Positions 37,578-46,677 of a DNA stretch of 64,000 bases are shown piece by piece (positions within the stretch are counted from its first letter, which is position 1; every line of letters starts with the position of its first letter). Under the pieces are notes generated by a model that saw only the letters and a program-made list of their open reading frames with translations, was not told where the DNA came from and made no database searches. This DNA is from Spirosoma terrae (GTDB taxonomy: Bacteria > Bacteroidota > Bacteroidia > Cytophagales > Spirosomataceae). The stretch is taken from positions 248,001 to 312,000 of the forward strand of contig NZ_JAAFZH010000002.1 in the NCBI RefSeq assembly GCF_010435915.1, given 5' to 3'. Both the position numbers and the translations under genes were made by a program.

Positions 37578-38869
37578 AGATGAATCGAGCCGGTTAGCAG
37601 GGCCGCTACGGTCATTACCAACGTAGTGCCGAACGCCCATTTCAGGATAAATTTCTGGTGGTCGCCTAAATCAATTTCAGCTAGTCCGACGAGCAAAAAG
37701 GTGGAGGCCGTTAATGGGCTAACGGGGAAGCCAACGGTCATTTGGCCCAGCAAAGCCGCCCGGCCAATTTCTAAAGGATCGATGCCGAATTGAGTTGCTG
37801 ACTGGCTCAATATGGGAACCACGCCGAAATAATAGGCATCGGGGGTGAACAGTAAGCTCGCGGGCATACTGGTAATGGCCGTTAGTGTCGGGAGCCAGGA
37901 GGCATGTTGCTGCGGAATGAGCGACACCAGCGAAGTAGCCATAGCGTCGATCATTTTAGAGCCGGTCAGAATGCCCGAAAAAACACCGGCCGCAAAGATC
38001 ATGCTCGACACCATAAAAATGTTGTTACCGTGGCTACGTAACACTTTCTGTTGATCGGGCAATGTAGGGTAATTGATAAGCAGAGCTACGGTTGCGGCCA
38101 CCACAAACAAGGCCGGAGTTGGCACCCAGCCTTTCATCAGCGTAACAATTAGCAGAATGGTAAGTATGGCGTTGATCCAGAATAGTTTAGGGCGCCGGAG
38201 CTGTTTCTGCTCCTGCGTAAGGTTTTCGTGGTGTACGTAGTGGAAATCGGTAATGCCCAGTCGTTTACGTTCTTTTAAACCAAACCAGTACGCGACGAAC
38301 AATACCCACAGAATACCGGCTATAATGGCTGGGATATTGGGATTGAAGAGTTGTGTCGCATCTGTCTTTAACGTCGAAATAGCGCGTGCCGATGTCCCAG
38401 ACCAGGGAACCAGATGCAGCGGACCAACGCTGAGGGCGACAATACCCGGCAGCATTAATTTATTGATTTTCAGCTGACGATAGATCGGTAGAAAGGCCGA
38501 CATAACAATCATAAACGTAGCCGTGCCGTCGCCATCCAGATGAACAATCATGGTTAGAATAGCCGTTCCGATAATCACCTTTAAGGGGTCGCCTTTGACG
38601 GATCGGATAATCCCGGCAATGATCGGATCGAATAGACCGGCATCGAGCATCGTCGCGAAATACAGAACGGCAAACATCAACAAAATGCCCGTTGGCGCTA
38701 CCTGTTTGATTCCCGCGAGGATCATGTCGCCCAGTTCTTTAGGACCGAAGCCAGCCAGAAAGCCCATCGCTAATGGCACGATAACCAGCGCCGTAATGAC
38801 CGATAAGCGTTTGGTAATGATCAGAATAAGGAATAAACCAATCGTAGCAAACCCAATAACTGAAAGCAT
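37574..38869 (-). CDS. CitMHS-family transporter
   Basis: 431 residues with about eleven membrane helices. It matches the citrate-metal/proton symporter family: GFGPKELGDMILAGIKQVAP, FAVLYFATMLDAGLFDP, IVHLDGDGTATFMIVMSAFLP (the HLDGDG motif), and GPLHLVPWSGTSARA. Family members import citrate or related acids with H+ or Mg2+. First gene of a three-gene operon, overlapping the AtuA gene by 4 bp. A long hairpin lies between it and the upstream CxxCH gene, so it should have its own promoter within or after that hairpin. Confidence 0.9.
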   Translation of the reverse strand: MLSVIGFATIGLFLILIITKRLSVITALVIVPLAMGFLAGFGPKELGDMILAGIKQVAPTGILLMFAVLYFATMLDAGLFDPIIAGIIRSVKGDPLKVIIGTAILTMIVHLDGDGTATFMIVMSAFLPIYRQLKINKLMLPGIVALSVGPLHLVPWSGTSARAISTLKTDATQLFNPNIPAIIAGILWVLFVAYWFGLKERKRLGITDFHYVHHENLTQEQKQLRRPKLFWINAILTILLIVTLMKGWVPTPALFVVAATVALLINYPTLPDQQKVLRSHGNNIFMVSSMIFAAGVFSGILTGSKMIDAMATSLVSLIPQQHASWLPTLTAITSMPASLLFTPDAYYFGVVPILSQSATQFGIDPLEIGRAALLGQMTVGFPVSPLTASTFLLVGLAEIDLGDHQKFILKWAFGTTLVMTVAALLTGSIHL

Positions 38870-38889
38870 AGTACAGAATTACGGTTAAT

Positions 38890-38973
38890 TGATAGAACGC
38901 AGATTGGTAGGATGGTTATGAGGTACACTGATCTTAATACATCATAACCATCCTACCGATCTGCGTTCTATCA
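38890..38973. terminator. Long hairpin with the stop codon of the CxxCH gene in its stem
   Basis: Arms 38890-38921 and 38942-38973 are reverse complements over 32 bp with one mismatch, loop of 20 bases. The outermost bases of the right arm (38971-38973) are the stop codon of the gene upstream on the minus strand. Confidence 0.85.
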
Positions 38974-41900
38974 GTTATTTTTCAATGTTGCCAGGAAACT
39001 CACTACGTCCCGAATTTCCCGCTTCGTAAGCAGATACTTCATATCGGGCATACTCGATGGCGCGTACGTAGTTTTGGTGATCTGATCTTTTTGGATTGTT
39101 TTGCTCGGATCGTCACCACTTTTTATGGTTATTTCTTTATCGTTTTCCTGTTCCACGATACCGCTGATCGTTTTTCCATCTTTCAACTCAACCGTAGCCG
39201 TGCCATAGCCAGGAGCCAGACGGGCGCTTGGATTGATGACCGCTTCGAGGAGTTGCTGACGAGTCAGGCGGTTGGCGACACCGTTGAGCCGAGGACCGGC
39301 ATTCCCGCCCAGATCGTCGTAGGAATGGCAGCGGATACATTGTGCCGTCTGATGCCGGAAGAAAATCCGTCGGCCCTGATCGGGTTCGCCACCAAACAAG
39401 CTGGCCTGATACGAAGCCGTAGCTGCGTCGGGCGATTGCTTCGCCAGGATTTCCTTGTGCCGGGCAATCAATTGGGGCGACTTGGTTTCCTGAATCGCTT
39501 CGTCTAGTTCCAGCGTAACCTCCACCGGAATTTTATCCGCAGCCAGATCGGTTAAGAGCTGATCGAACAAGGGTTTCGTATTGGCAATAGGTAACTTGCC
39601 AAGCGTTACCAGAGCGGCCTGTTTCTCTTCCGACGAATGTGTTTTCACTACGTCGGTCAGTTGAGCAACCATCTGATCTTTGGGCATACTGGTTTTGCCG
39701 ATCAAATCCAGCGCGGCTACCCGAACAGGCTTTTCTTTATCAGCAAGCGCTGTTTCGATAGCTTTACCGATTTGCTTGTCATTCAGGGCGGCCAGGGCAC
39801 GTAGCGCTTCTACCCGAATCTCGGGAGTTTTATCGTTTTGCAGTCGATCAAACAGAACAGGGCTTGCCGTGGCTATCGATAATTTGCTGATGGCACGGAT
39901 AGCGCTACGTCGGATGGGCAGTTCGTCATTGGTCGCCAACGTAGTGTACAAGTTGGCTGACTTCGTTTTAAGAACAGCGAGGTCGCGGGTAACGGGTCCC
40001 CGATAACGGCCATCGACACGGTCAAGTAGTGACGGTTTGGCCCAGGTGCTTAACGCATCCAGTGCTTCGGCCCGTAGTGCTGCCGGATTTTTAGCACCAT
40101 TGGCATACTGAATCAGATTCTGCATCGCTTCAGGCGTACCAACGCGCAGATTGGCGTTAATAGCCCGGCGAATCAATGGCTCATTGGTAAACGTAGTGCT
40201 GGCCAGTACGTTGCCCAGAGCGGGTAACGCCTGCGGAATAGACAGGTCGTCGTTGATGCCACGAGCGGCTTCCGTAACGATAAACTCATCGCTGTCTTTC
40301 AGGAACGTAGCAATGCCGGGGTTGCTCATCCGACGTAGTGCCACCACGGCAGCAATACGTACTGCTTTCGATGAATGATTCGCCAGCGCAATAACTGGTT
40401 CTGGTTTCCCGATACGTGCCAGGGCCAGACTACCCGCGTGGCGGATGTAGGTATCTTCGTCTTTGTTCGCTTCGAGGAGCGAAATGATTGGCTGAATCGC
40501 CGGAGCATACGCAATACGGCCCAGGGCTTCGGCCGCAAAAAAACGGGTCCGACTGTTGTCGTCCTTCAGGAGAGGAATCAGGGCTGCACCGGCTTCCTTG
40601 TAGCGAATATCACCCAGCCAGCGCGCGGCCTGCGCCTGAATTTCAGGATCTTTGTCTTTCAGAAGCGGCATCAGCCGTTGGGCATATTTGGCCTCTTTAC
40701 GAGCCAGTTGACTCAGTCCCCAGATACTATGAACGCGGGCCAGTTGATGCTCGGTTTGCTGAACCATCTGCCCGAATGCCGTGGCACCGGCTTCGCCCCG
40801 TTTCACCAGTTCGAACTGGGCTTTCTGACGAACGCGCATGTCCGCATTTTTCAGGTAGCCGCCGAGTTCGCTAACGGGCGTTTTGGCGAAACTTTGCGCC
40901 AGTAGCTTTTTCGTGAGTGCGCGTTCGGCCCAGTTGGCGCCGTCTTTATCGTCGAGCTTCCAGATACGTCCGTAATCTTTGGCATCCCAGCCGTTGATCC
41001 AGTCGGCTACGTACATGGCTCCATCAGGTCCGAAATCCAGACCGGTAGCCAATACGTTGCTCAGGATTTTTTTGGATTTATCCAGTTGAAATGAAGCGCC
41101 CTTGGGTTTCAACGTAAACGCATGAATACCCGATTGTGCCGGGCTACCCACAAATTCAGCAATGAAGAACGTATTCTTGTATTTCGGACTCAGCGCCGTA
41201 CCCGGATTATAGAGCATTCCGGCCGGGCCGCTGACGAAGTTGGCCAGTGGTGGCAGAAAATAAGCAGCCTGCCCGTCGAAACGGGGTTTAAACATCTGCT
41301 CATCCATCCAGACTTTATACGTATTGTTGAGCGGATCGCGGTATTTGCCGTATTGCCAGTTGCTACGCCAGCCTGTGTCAGAGCCGTTTACGATGTACAC
41401 CAGCCGCTCTTTCTCGCCGGGGTGGTCGCCGTCGTTGTCTTCGCTGATGAGATTACCGTATTCGTCGAAAACGAACTCGTGTGTGTTCCGTACGCCATAG
41501 GCAAACACCTCAAAATCGCTGCCGTCGGGGTTGGAACGTACTACTACGCCACTATTCGGATGCTCCCACTTTTTACCATCGGGCCCAACGCCATTGAAAC
41601 CAATATCGCCAATCTGCCAGTAAATACGACCATCGGGTCCCATTTCTACGCCTGACAGACCATGACCGCCAAAACCAATATGAACGCCGTAGCCGTGCGA
41701 GAGTGATTTCTTCTCGTCGGCAATGCCATCGCCGTTTTTATCGCGCAGCCGCCAAAGGTCCGGTGCAACGGCTACGTACAGATCATTACCATCCGACAAA
41801 ACACCGCCCATTACGTCGGTTACTTCGTCGTGAAAGTCGTTGACCGTCATTTTCGACAGATCCGCTACACCGTCGCCGTTGGTATCTTCGAGCCGGAAAA

Positions 41901-42393
41901 CCTGCTCTTTTTCAACGGTCATGTCGCGCCAGTCGTGCGACCCGTCGCCGTTCAGATCTTTAAGCCACTCGTTTTTTTTGCTGTTGGCGGGCGAAAGAAC
42001 GCGGTGCAGAAAAGCCCGTTTGTCTTCGATGGTCTGTAACCGATTCGACTCAATTTCCCAGTCCTGATGCCCGCGAATATCGAATTCTGAATTTTTCTGG
42101 CGGTTCGTGCGCGTATAGTACAAGCGCCCCTGATCATCAATATCGATCGCAATGGGGTCAGATACCAGCGAATCGACGCCCCACAGGCTTAGTGTCAGTC
42201 CATCGGCCAGTTGCGGTTTTACCAGTGCTTCGACGGCACGAGCCATTTCAACTGCTTTGGCGTGGGGCAGGCGTTTGATACGTCCACTGACAGGGTCATC
42301 CATGAAGGCGGTAGAACCTGCCCAGACCGTCAGGCCAACAGCCGCCAGAGGAAGCAAGGATTGGCGGAAAGGAAATCGGTTTTTCTGTTTCAT
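38971..42393 (-). CDS. Secreted PVC-type dehydrogenase-like protein with HEAT repeats and cytochrome c domain
   Basis: 1140 residues with a signal peptide (LPLAAVGLTVWAGSTAF). Three parts: an N-terminal six-bladed propeller, about 60-480, of the membrane-bound dehydrogenase/sorbosone type (VEMGPDGRIYWQIGD, GVRNTHEFVFDEYGNL, GLDFGPDGAMYVADWINGW); HEAT repeats, about 500-950 (LKDKDPEIQAQAARWLGD and many like it); and a C-terminal cytochrome c with CIRCHSYDD and a distal Met in SSMPDMKYL. EF-hand-like DTNGDGVAD loops may bind calcium. Such proteins are thought to oxidise sugars outside the cytoplasm and pass electrons to the haem. Last gene of the esterase cluster. Confidence 0.9.
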   Translation of the reverse strand: MKQKNRFPFRQSLLPLAAVGLTVWAGSTAFMDDPVSGRIKRLPHAKAVEMARAVEALVKPQLADGLTLSLWGVDSLVSDPIAIDIDDQGRLYYTRTNRQKNSEFDIRGHQDWEIESNRLQTIEDKRAFLHRVLSPANSKKNEWLKDLNGDGSHDWRDMTVEKEQVFRLEDTNGDGVADLSKMTVNDFHDEVTDVMGGVLSDGNDLYVAVAPDLWRLRDKNGDGIADEKKSLSHGYGVHIGFGGHGLSGVEMGPDGRIYWQIGDIGFNGVGPDGKKWEHPNSGVVVRSNPDGSDFEVFAYGVRNTHEFVFDEYGNLISEDNDGDHPGEKERLVYIVNGSDTGWRSNWQYGKYRDPLNNTYKVWMDEQMFKPRFDGQAAYFLPPLANFVSGPAGMLYNPGTALSPKYKNTFFIAEFVGSPAQSGIHAFTLKPKGASFQLDKSKKILSNVLATGLDFGPDGAMYVADWINGWDAKDYGRIWKLDDKDGANWAERALTKKLLAQSFAKTPVSELGGYLKNADMRVRQKAQFELVKRGEAGATAFGQMVQQTEHQLARVHSIWGLSQLARKEAKYAQRLMPLLKDKDPEIQAQAARWLGDIRYKEAGAALIPLLKDDNSRTRFFAAEALGRIAYAPAIQPIISLLEANKDEDTYIRHAGSLALARIGKPEPVIALANHSSKAVRIAAVVALRRMSNPGIATFLKDSDEFIVTEAARGINDDLSIPQALPALGNVLASTTFTNEPLIRRAINANLRVGTPEAMQNLIQYANGAKNPAALRAEALDALSTWAKPSLLDRVDGRYRGPVTRDLAVLKTKSANLYTTLATNDELPIRRSAIRAISKLSIATASPVLFDRLQNDKTPEIRVEALRALAALNDKQIGKAIETALADKEKPVRVAALDLIGKTSMPKDQMVAQLTDVVKTHSSEEKQAALVTLGKLPIANTKPLFDQLLTDLAADKIPVEVTLELDEAIQETKSPQLIARHKEILAKQSPDAATASYQASLFGGEPDQGRRIFFRHQTAQCIRCHSYDDLGGNAGPRLNGVANRLTRQQLLEAVINPSARLAPGYGTATVELKDGKTISGIVEQENDKEITIKSGDDPSKTIQKDQITKTTYAPSSMPDMKYLLTKREIRDVVSFLATLKNN

Positions 42394-42544
42394 TCAACAA
42401 ATCGGCGGTCAGGTCAAGGAAAGATTCAGGTTGTTGCGATTTTCTGACGACCTAGTACCAAAGTTACTTTCAGAGTCGATTTACTGCCAGTTGGCACTTC
42501 GTGATCCCGCCCTAGAAAAGACAGCAGGATCACGGGGTGAGTGA

Positions 42545-44179
42545 TTACAGGGAAACCTGCGGGCCGATGGCCAGCGCTTCTTTGTCGTGGTGGTATTTTT
42601 CGACGCACTGGTTGTCGAAGAGCATGGTTGCTCCGTTGGCGGGTGTGTACTTCTGCCAGGTAGGTAATCCTTTATGACCAGGATTGCCGGTGCGGGCAAA
42701 ATTGATCCAGGACTGGCTCACTTTGTCGGCCAGGTCATAAGCGGCTTTCGTTCCGCCGGTCATTTCTTCACAGCGGCCAATGTTATTGAACACAAACGGA
42801 ATTTCGCTGCAATGAATAGCCTTATAGCGCCCATCAAGCACTGGCGATTGCCAGGTGAACAGATACATATAAACCGGAGCGGGCGATGCGGCTTTCAAAT
42901 CGGCCATTTTAATGGCACTACGTCGGAACATGCCGTCTACATCAAGCAGATCGGATGGTTTATTATCGGCGGGATAGGCTTTTTTCAGTGCCGCTACGTA
43001 GGTGTCAGTTTTATCGCCATACTGTTTCTGGAGCATGGCTTTAGCTTCTTCCAGTGTCAGGGTATTGCTATCGGGTAGCCGCAAAGAGGCCATAAACTCG
43101 TTCTTGGTGGAGCCAACCAGGAGTGGAATAGAAGCTGATATGGCCCCAGCGGTAGGGTCGGTGGGTTGATAAGGGAGAATGTTTCCGTCGAGAGTTGGGC
43201 CCCACGACAGACCAAACACGGCCTGTAGTTTGCCCTCAGCCTTGGCCTGCTCCTGTACTTTCTGGACCGCCTTTTTACCCGCGGCTGCCAGCTTTTCGTA
43301 CGATACGTTCTGAATGTCGTCGATCTGTTCGGGCTTGATATTCAATTCCTCCAGTACGGCCGCGCCGACACGTTTGGTGAGTGATGGATCATGAAAAGCC
43401 AGTCCCAGCCCTCCGCTCTGAATGACGGCTTTATGGAAAAGACCTTTGGCCGATGGTGTGTTCAGCAGCGTATTGACTTTGCCACCACCGCCCGACTGTC
43501 CGAAAATTGTTACGTTGTTGGGGTCGCCACCAAAACTAGCTATGTTGGTTTTCACCCATTGCAGAGCAGAAACCATGTCCATAACGCTGGCATTTGACGA
43601 CGATTTGTATTTATCGCCATAGGCCGATAGATCCAGAAAGCCGAGGATGTTTAGTCGATGATTGATGGAAACCAGCACTACGTCTCCTTTTTTGCTGATA
43701 TTTTCACCGTCATAGGAAGGCAGTTCCTGCGACGATCCGGCGGTATGACCACCGCCGTGCAGCCAGACCATGACGGGTCGCTTCTTGGAGTCGTTAACGC
43801 CTGGAGACCAGATGTTCAACCGCAGGCAATCTTCATTCGGATAACCCCAGTCGTGGTGAAAAACAAACTCCGATTCGTCTGCCACCGCCGTGGTTGGGTC
43901 CATGAGTGGGCAAACGGGGCCGTACGAGAGCGAACTTCGGACACCCGTCCACGAATCGGGTTTGGTAGGCGCCATGAAGCGTGCCGCTTTAGCGTAGGGA
44001 ATTCCTTTGTATGTGTAAATACTGTTGTGGACGTATCCGCGAACCTTACCCGATTCGGTTGGAACAACGGCAATATCTTTACCCGTTACGAGCGCCGTTG
44101 TTTCTTTTTTGACTTGCGCTACGCTGAAGGCAGGTAGTGCTAATACGGCCAGGGAAAAGACGATTCTGTTCATGATCAT
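42545..44179 (-). CDS. Secreted type B carboxylesterase
   Basis: 544 residues with a signal peptide (LAVLALPAFSVAQV). The alpha/beta-hydrolase has the type B landmarks: oxyanion HGGGHTAG, EDCLRLNIW, nucleophile in VTIFGQSGGGGKVN (Ser near 229), acid in the middle of the fold, and catalytic His in KAIHCSEIPFVFNN. It hydrolyses carboxylic esters; natural substrate unknown. The GQSGG variant differs from the GQSAG of the neighbouring paralogue. Second start at 44173 is equally possible. Gap to the next gene upstream is 43 bp. Confidence 0.9.
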   Translation of the reverse strand: MIMNRIVFSLAVLALPAFSVAQVKKETTALVTGKDIAVVPTESGKVRGYVHNSIYTYKGIPYAKAARFMAPTKPDSWTGVRSSLSYGPVCPLMDPTTAVADESEFVFHHDWGYPNEDCLRLNIWSPGVNDSKKRPVMVWLHGGGHTAGSSQELPSYDGENISKKGDVVLVSINHRLNILGFLDLSAYGDKYKSSSNASVMDMVSALQWVKTNIASFGGDPNNVTIFGQSGGGGKVNTLLNTPSAKGLFHKAVIQSGGLGLAFHDPSLTKRVGAAVLEELNIKPEQIDDIQNVSYEKLAAAGKKAVQKVQEQAKAEGKLQAVFGLSWGPTLDGNILPYQPTDPTAGAISASIPLLVGSTKNEFMASLRLPDSNTLTLEEAKAMLQKQYGDKTDTYVAALKKAYPADNKPSDLLDVDGMFRRSAIKMADLKAASPAPVYMYLFTWQSPVLDGRYKAIHCSEIPFVFNNIGRCEEMTGGTKAAYDLADKVSQSWINFARTGNPGHKGLPTWQKYTPANGATMLFDNQCVEKYHHDKEALAIGPQVSL

Positions 44180-44222
44180 AAGGTTAGTCTGGTAAAGGTA
44201 CTATTGAGGTAAAATCAGCGGT

Positions 44223-45779
44223 TTACTGGGTTCGCATGGTATTGAACAGAAAATCCAGCGCGGGGCCGTCGGGAAGAGACGTTGCCATCGTTTGATCGCC
44301 GAAGACAATAATCTGTTTGGTATTGGTTGAATAGCCTGGCCATTGGGGAAGTCCCTTAGCGTTTGGATTGCCTGTTTTGATGAAGTTGGCCCAGTACCCG
44401 GAAATAGTACGTGCCAGTTCCTGATCTACGGCGTTCAGTGGTCGAAGGCTCTTGTCTATGAATCGCAAGTTGTCATAAGCGTAGGGTACCTCGCCGGTAT
44501 GAAAGGCTCCGTAGTTGGCATATTCGCCCGTAGCCGGAATCTTGCGCGTAAACCGATAAACGTAAACGTTTTTACCTTTCTGGCTCTGGATATTGGCCCA
44601 GGTATAGTTCTGTGCCCCAAAAATCATATCGCGGGAAAGATTTCGCTGCGATGTAGCCGCCTGAGCGTCGGTGTTGCCCGGATAAAATTTTAGAAATTCG
44701 TTGGCTTTAGCGCCGTATTGTTGCCGAATCTGTTTCTGGTAGTCGTCCGCGTTTTTCATCGGGCCGAACGCTAGCCCTTCATCTTCGTTCCAGCCGGTCA
44801 GCAACGTAACGTCATTCTCCTTATTAGCAGCAAAAATGTCGGCAATGGACTGCGGTAATACGTATCCGTCGATGATAGGGCCACGTCCCTGCGCTTTTTT
44901 AAGTAGTTCGTCGGCGGGTTTTGCTCGTAAGTCGGCCAGCGATGTTGCCCCTAATGACTGAGCCATTTTCAAGCCTGTTTCTTCGGCTTGCTGAAGTGAC
45001 GGATAAGGTCGGGCGAAACCGGCTCCACTTTCAGCAATCGCTTTCTTAAACAGTCCTTTGGCTAATGGCGTAGCGACCATGCAGTTTACACTCATCGACC
45101 CCGCCGACTGACCCGCGATGGTTACGTTGGCGGGATCGCCACCGAATGCGCTGATGTTTTTCTGAACCCACCGCAGGGCGGCCACCTGGTCCATCAGCCC
45201 GTAATTCCCCGACGCCGATTTTCCAGATTCTTTCGTCAGTTCGGGGTGGGCGAAGAACCCGAACGGTCCTACGCGATAATTGATGCTGACAAAAACAATC
45301 CCTTTCTGAGCCGTTGCTTCGCCATCGTAAATAGCGCAGCCACTGCCGCCACTGTTAAATCCACCACCGTAAATCCAGACCAGAACGGGACGTTTTTCGC
45401 TGGCCGATTTGGCGCCTGTCCAGACATTCAGATACAGGCAATCTTCGCTGATAGGTTCTTTGGGGATCAGATACTCGGCGCTCCACGGACCGAAAGGTGC
45501 CGGAGTGCCCTGCATAGGGCTCGGACCAAAGGCGTCACAGGCACGAACGCCAGTCCAGGATTTAACCGGCTGAGGAGCTTTCCAGCGTAAATCGCCAACG
45601 GGCGGTGCGGCAAACGGAATGCCTTTGAAACTATGAATGTCGCCTTGTTTGTTGAGCGTGCCAGAAATAAACCCGCCCTCGATACGTACCTTCTCAAAGG
45701 TATTCGGGATGGCTATAAACGCTGGTAAACCAAGGCATAGAAAGGCTGCAATGCCAAGAAAATAGGCCGACTTTTTCAT
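44223..45779 (-). CDS. Second secreted type B carboxylesterase
   Basis: 518 residues with a signal peptide (FLGIAAFLCLGLPAFIA). Type B carboxylesterase marks: FKGIPFAAPPVGDLRW, oxyanion IYGGGFNSG, EDCLYLNVW, nucleophile VTIAGQSAGSMSV, and catalytic His in GAFHTGEVPYAYDN. Related to para-nitrobenzyl esterases. It forms a divergent tandem pair with the carboxylesterase downstream, and starts six bases after the esterase stop upstream, so co-transcription is almost certain. Substrate unknown; the periplasmic location suggests esters on glycans or other polymers. Confidence 0.9.
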   Translation of the reverse strand: MKKSAYFLGIAAFLCLGLPAFIAIPNTFEKVRIEGGFISGTLNKQGDIHSFKGIPFAAPPVGDLRWKAPQPVKSWTGVRACDAFGPSPMQGTPAPFGPWSAEYLIPKEPISEDCLYLNVWTGAKSASEKRPVLVWIYGGGFNSGGSGCAIYDGEATAQKGIVFVSINYRVGPFGFFAHPELTKESGKSASGNYGLMDQVAALRWVQKNISAFGGDPANVTIAGQSAGSMSVNCMVATPLAKGLFKKAIAESGAGFARPYPSLQQAEETGLKMAQSLGATSLADLRAKPADELLKKAQGRGPIIDGYVLPQSIADIFAANKENDVTLLTGWNEDEGLAFGPMKNADDYQKQIRQQYGAKANEFLKFYPGNTDAQAATSQRNLSRDMIFGAQNYTWANIQSQKGKNVYVYRFTRKIPATGEYANYGAFHTGEVPYAYDNLRFIDKSLRPLNAVDQELARTISGYWANFIKTGNPNAKGLPQWPGYSTNTKQIIVFGDQTMATSLPDGPALDFLFNTMRTQ

Positions 45780-45785
45780 GCTGAC

Positions 45786-46676
45786 TTATGGAATAGCCAC
45801 TTGGTTGGCCTTTAAGATTTTGCTGAAAAACAACACCTGATACGGTAGGGCATTTTCCCAATATTCCCAGGTGTGGGCGCCAGGCCGTTCGGTGTAATCG
45901 TGTGGCGTCTGGTTAGCGACCAATTGTTGGTGGAGATCGCGATTGCCTACAATCAGGAAATCGTCGACACCAACATCGAAAATGAGCGGCAGGTTGTTCT
46001 TTTTGAGCTGCTCGGCGAGCGTCACCATCGTGTAACCCGGATAAGGCGAGTCACCATCTTTAGGGGCTCCCAACAGTTTTACAAAGTTTTCAGATCGGGA
46101 TTTAGCGAAATCAGCGGGTACTTTCCAGGTGGACGTATTGATATTCATAACGCCACTCATACTGCCAGCCGCAGCGTATAAATCCGGATGACGGCTTGAA
46201 ATAAACATAGCCCCATGCCCACCCATCGACAGACCGGCAATGATACGTCCCTTTCGGTCGCGCACCGTGCGATACGTATTGTCGATTTTATCGATTAATT
46301 CTTTGGAAATAAAGGTTTCAAACTGGCTGGTTTTGATAAGAGGACTATCAAAATAGTAGCTGGTCGGGTCGCCGTCGGGTGTTACTATGATGAGGTTATA
46401 CTGATCGGCCAGCCGGTGGAGCAAGGTTTTGTCCGGCGTTTTAGTCAGCCAGTCCCGAAAACTACCTGTGCCCCCGTGAAGAAGGTACAAAACCGGAAAG
46501 GGTTGCTTTTTTAATTTTTTGTATCGTTCCGGCAGGACTACGGCTGCCCGGAGCGTGCGGTTCATACTGGTACTCTGTACGTCGATCGTATCAACCCTGG
46601 CGGCAAACGAATGAGCTGATAGGAAGCAGCCAAGAATGGCTAATAATACATTGAAACGTAGTTTGAGGGATGACAT
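45786..46676 (-). CDS. Secreted esterase D/FrmB-like hydrolase, copy 2
   Basis: 296 residues from ATG 46676, one base after the upstream stop; the frame continues upstream but overlaps the paralogue. Signal peptide FLSAHSFAA. Esterase fold: VLYLLHGGTGSFRDW, nucleophile GLSMGGHGA, acid in VGVDDFLI, His in GAHTWEYW. The family includes feruloyl and acetyl esterases and S-formylglutathione hydrolase; a signal peptide argues against the last. Over half of residues match the neighbour by eye (HDYTERPG, NKI-NTYRT). Probably splits acyl groups from a carbohydrate. Confidence 0.88.
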   Translation of the reverse strand: MSSLKLRFNVLLAILGCFLSAHSFAARVDTIDVQSTSMNRTLRAAVVLPERYKKLKKQPFPVLYLLHGGTGSFRDWLTKTPDKTLLHRLADQYNLIIVTPDGDPTSYYFDSPLIKTSQFETFISKELIDKIDNTYRTVRDRKGRIIAGLSMGGHGAMFISSRHPDLYAAAGSMSGVMNINTSTWKVPADFAKSRSENFVKLLGAPKDGDSPYPGYTMVTLAEQLKKNNLPLIFDVGVDDFLIVGNRDLHQQLVANQTPHDYTERPGAHTWEYWENALPYQVLFFSKILKANQVAIP

Positions 46677-46677
46677 A

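Noticed and set aside
40375-40905. 176-residue plus-strand ORF
   Set aside because: It is antisense to the HEAT repeats of the CxxCH protein and lacks protein-like character.
41122-41655. 177-residue plus-strand ORF
   Set aside because: Antisense to the propeller part of the same gene; composition is a mirror of the coding strand.
43658-44137. 159-residue plus-strand ORF opposite the carboxylesterase
   Set aside because: Shadow of a strong family gene; no signal, motif or promoter.
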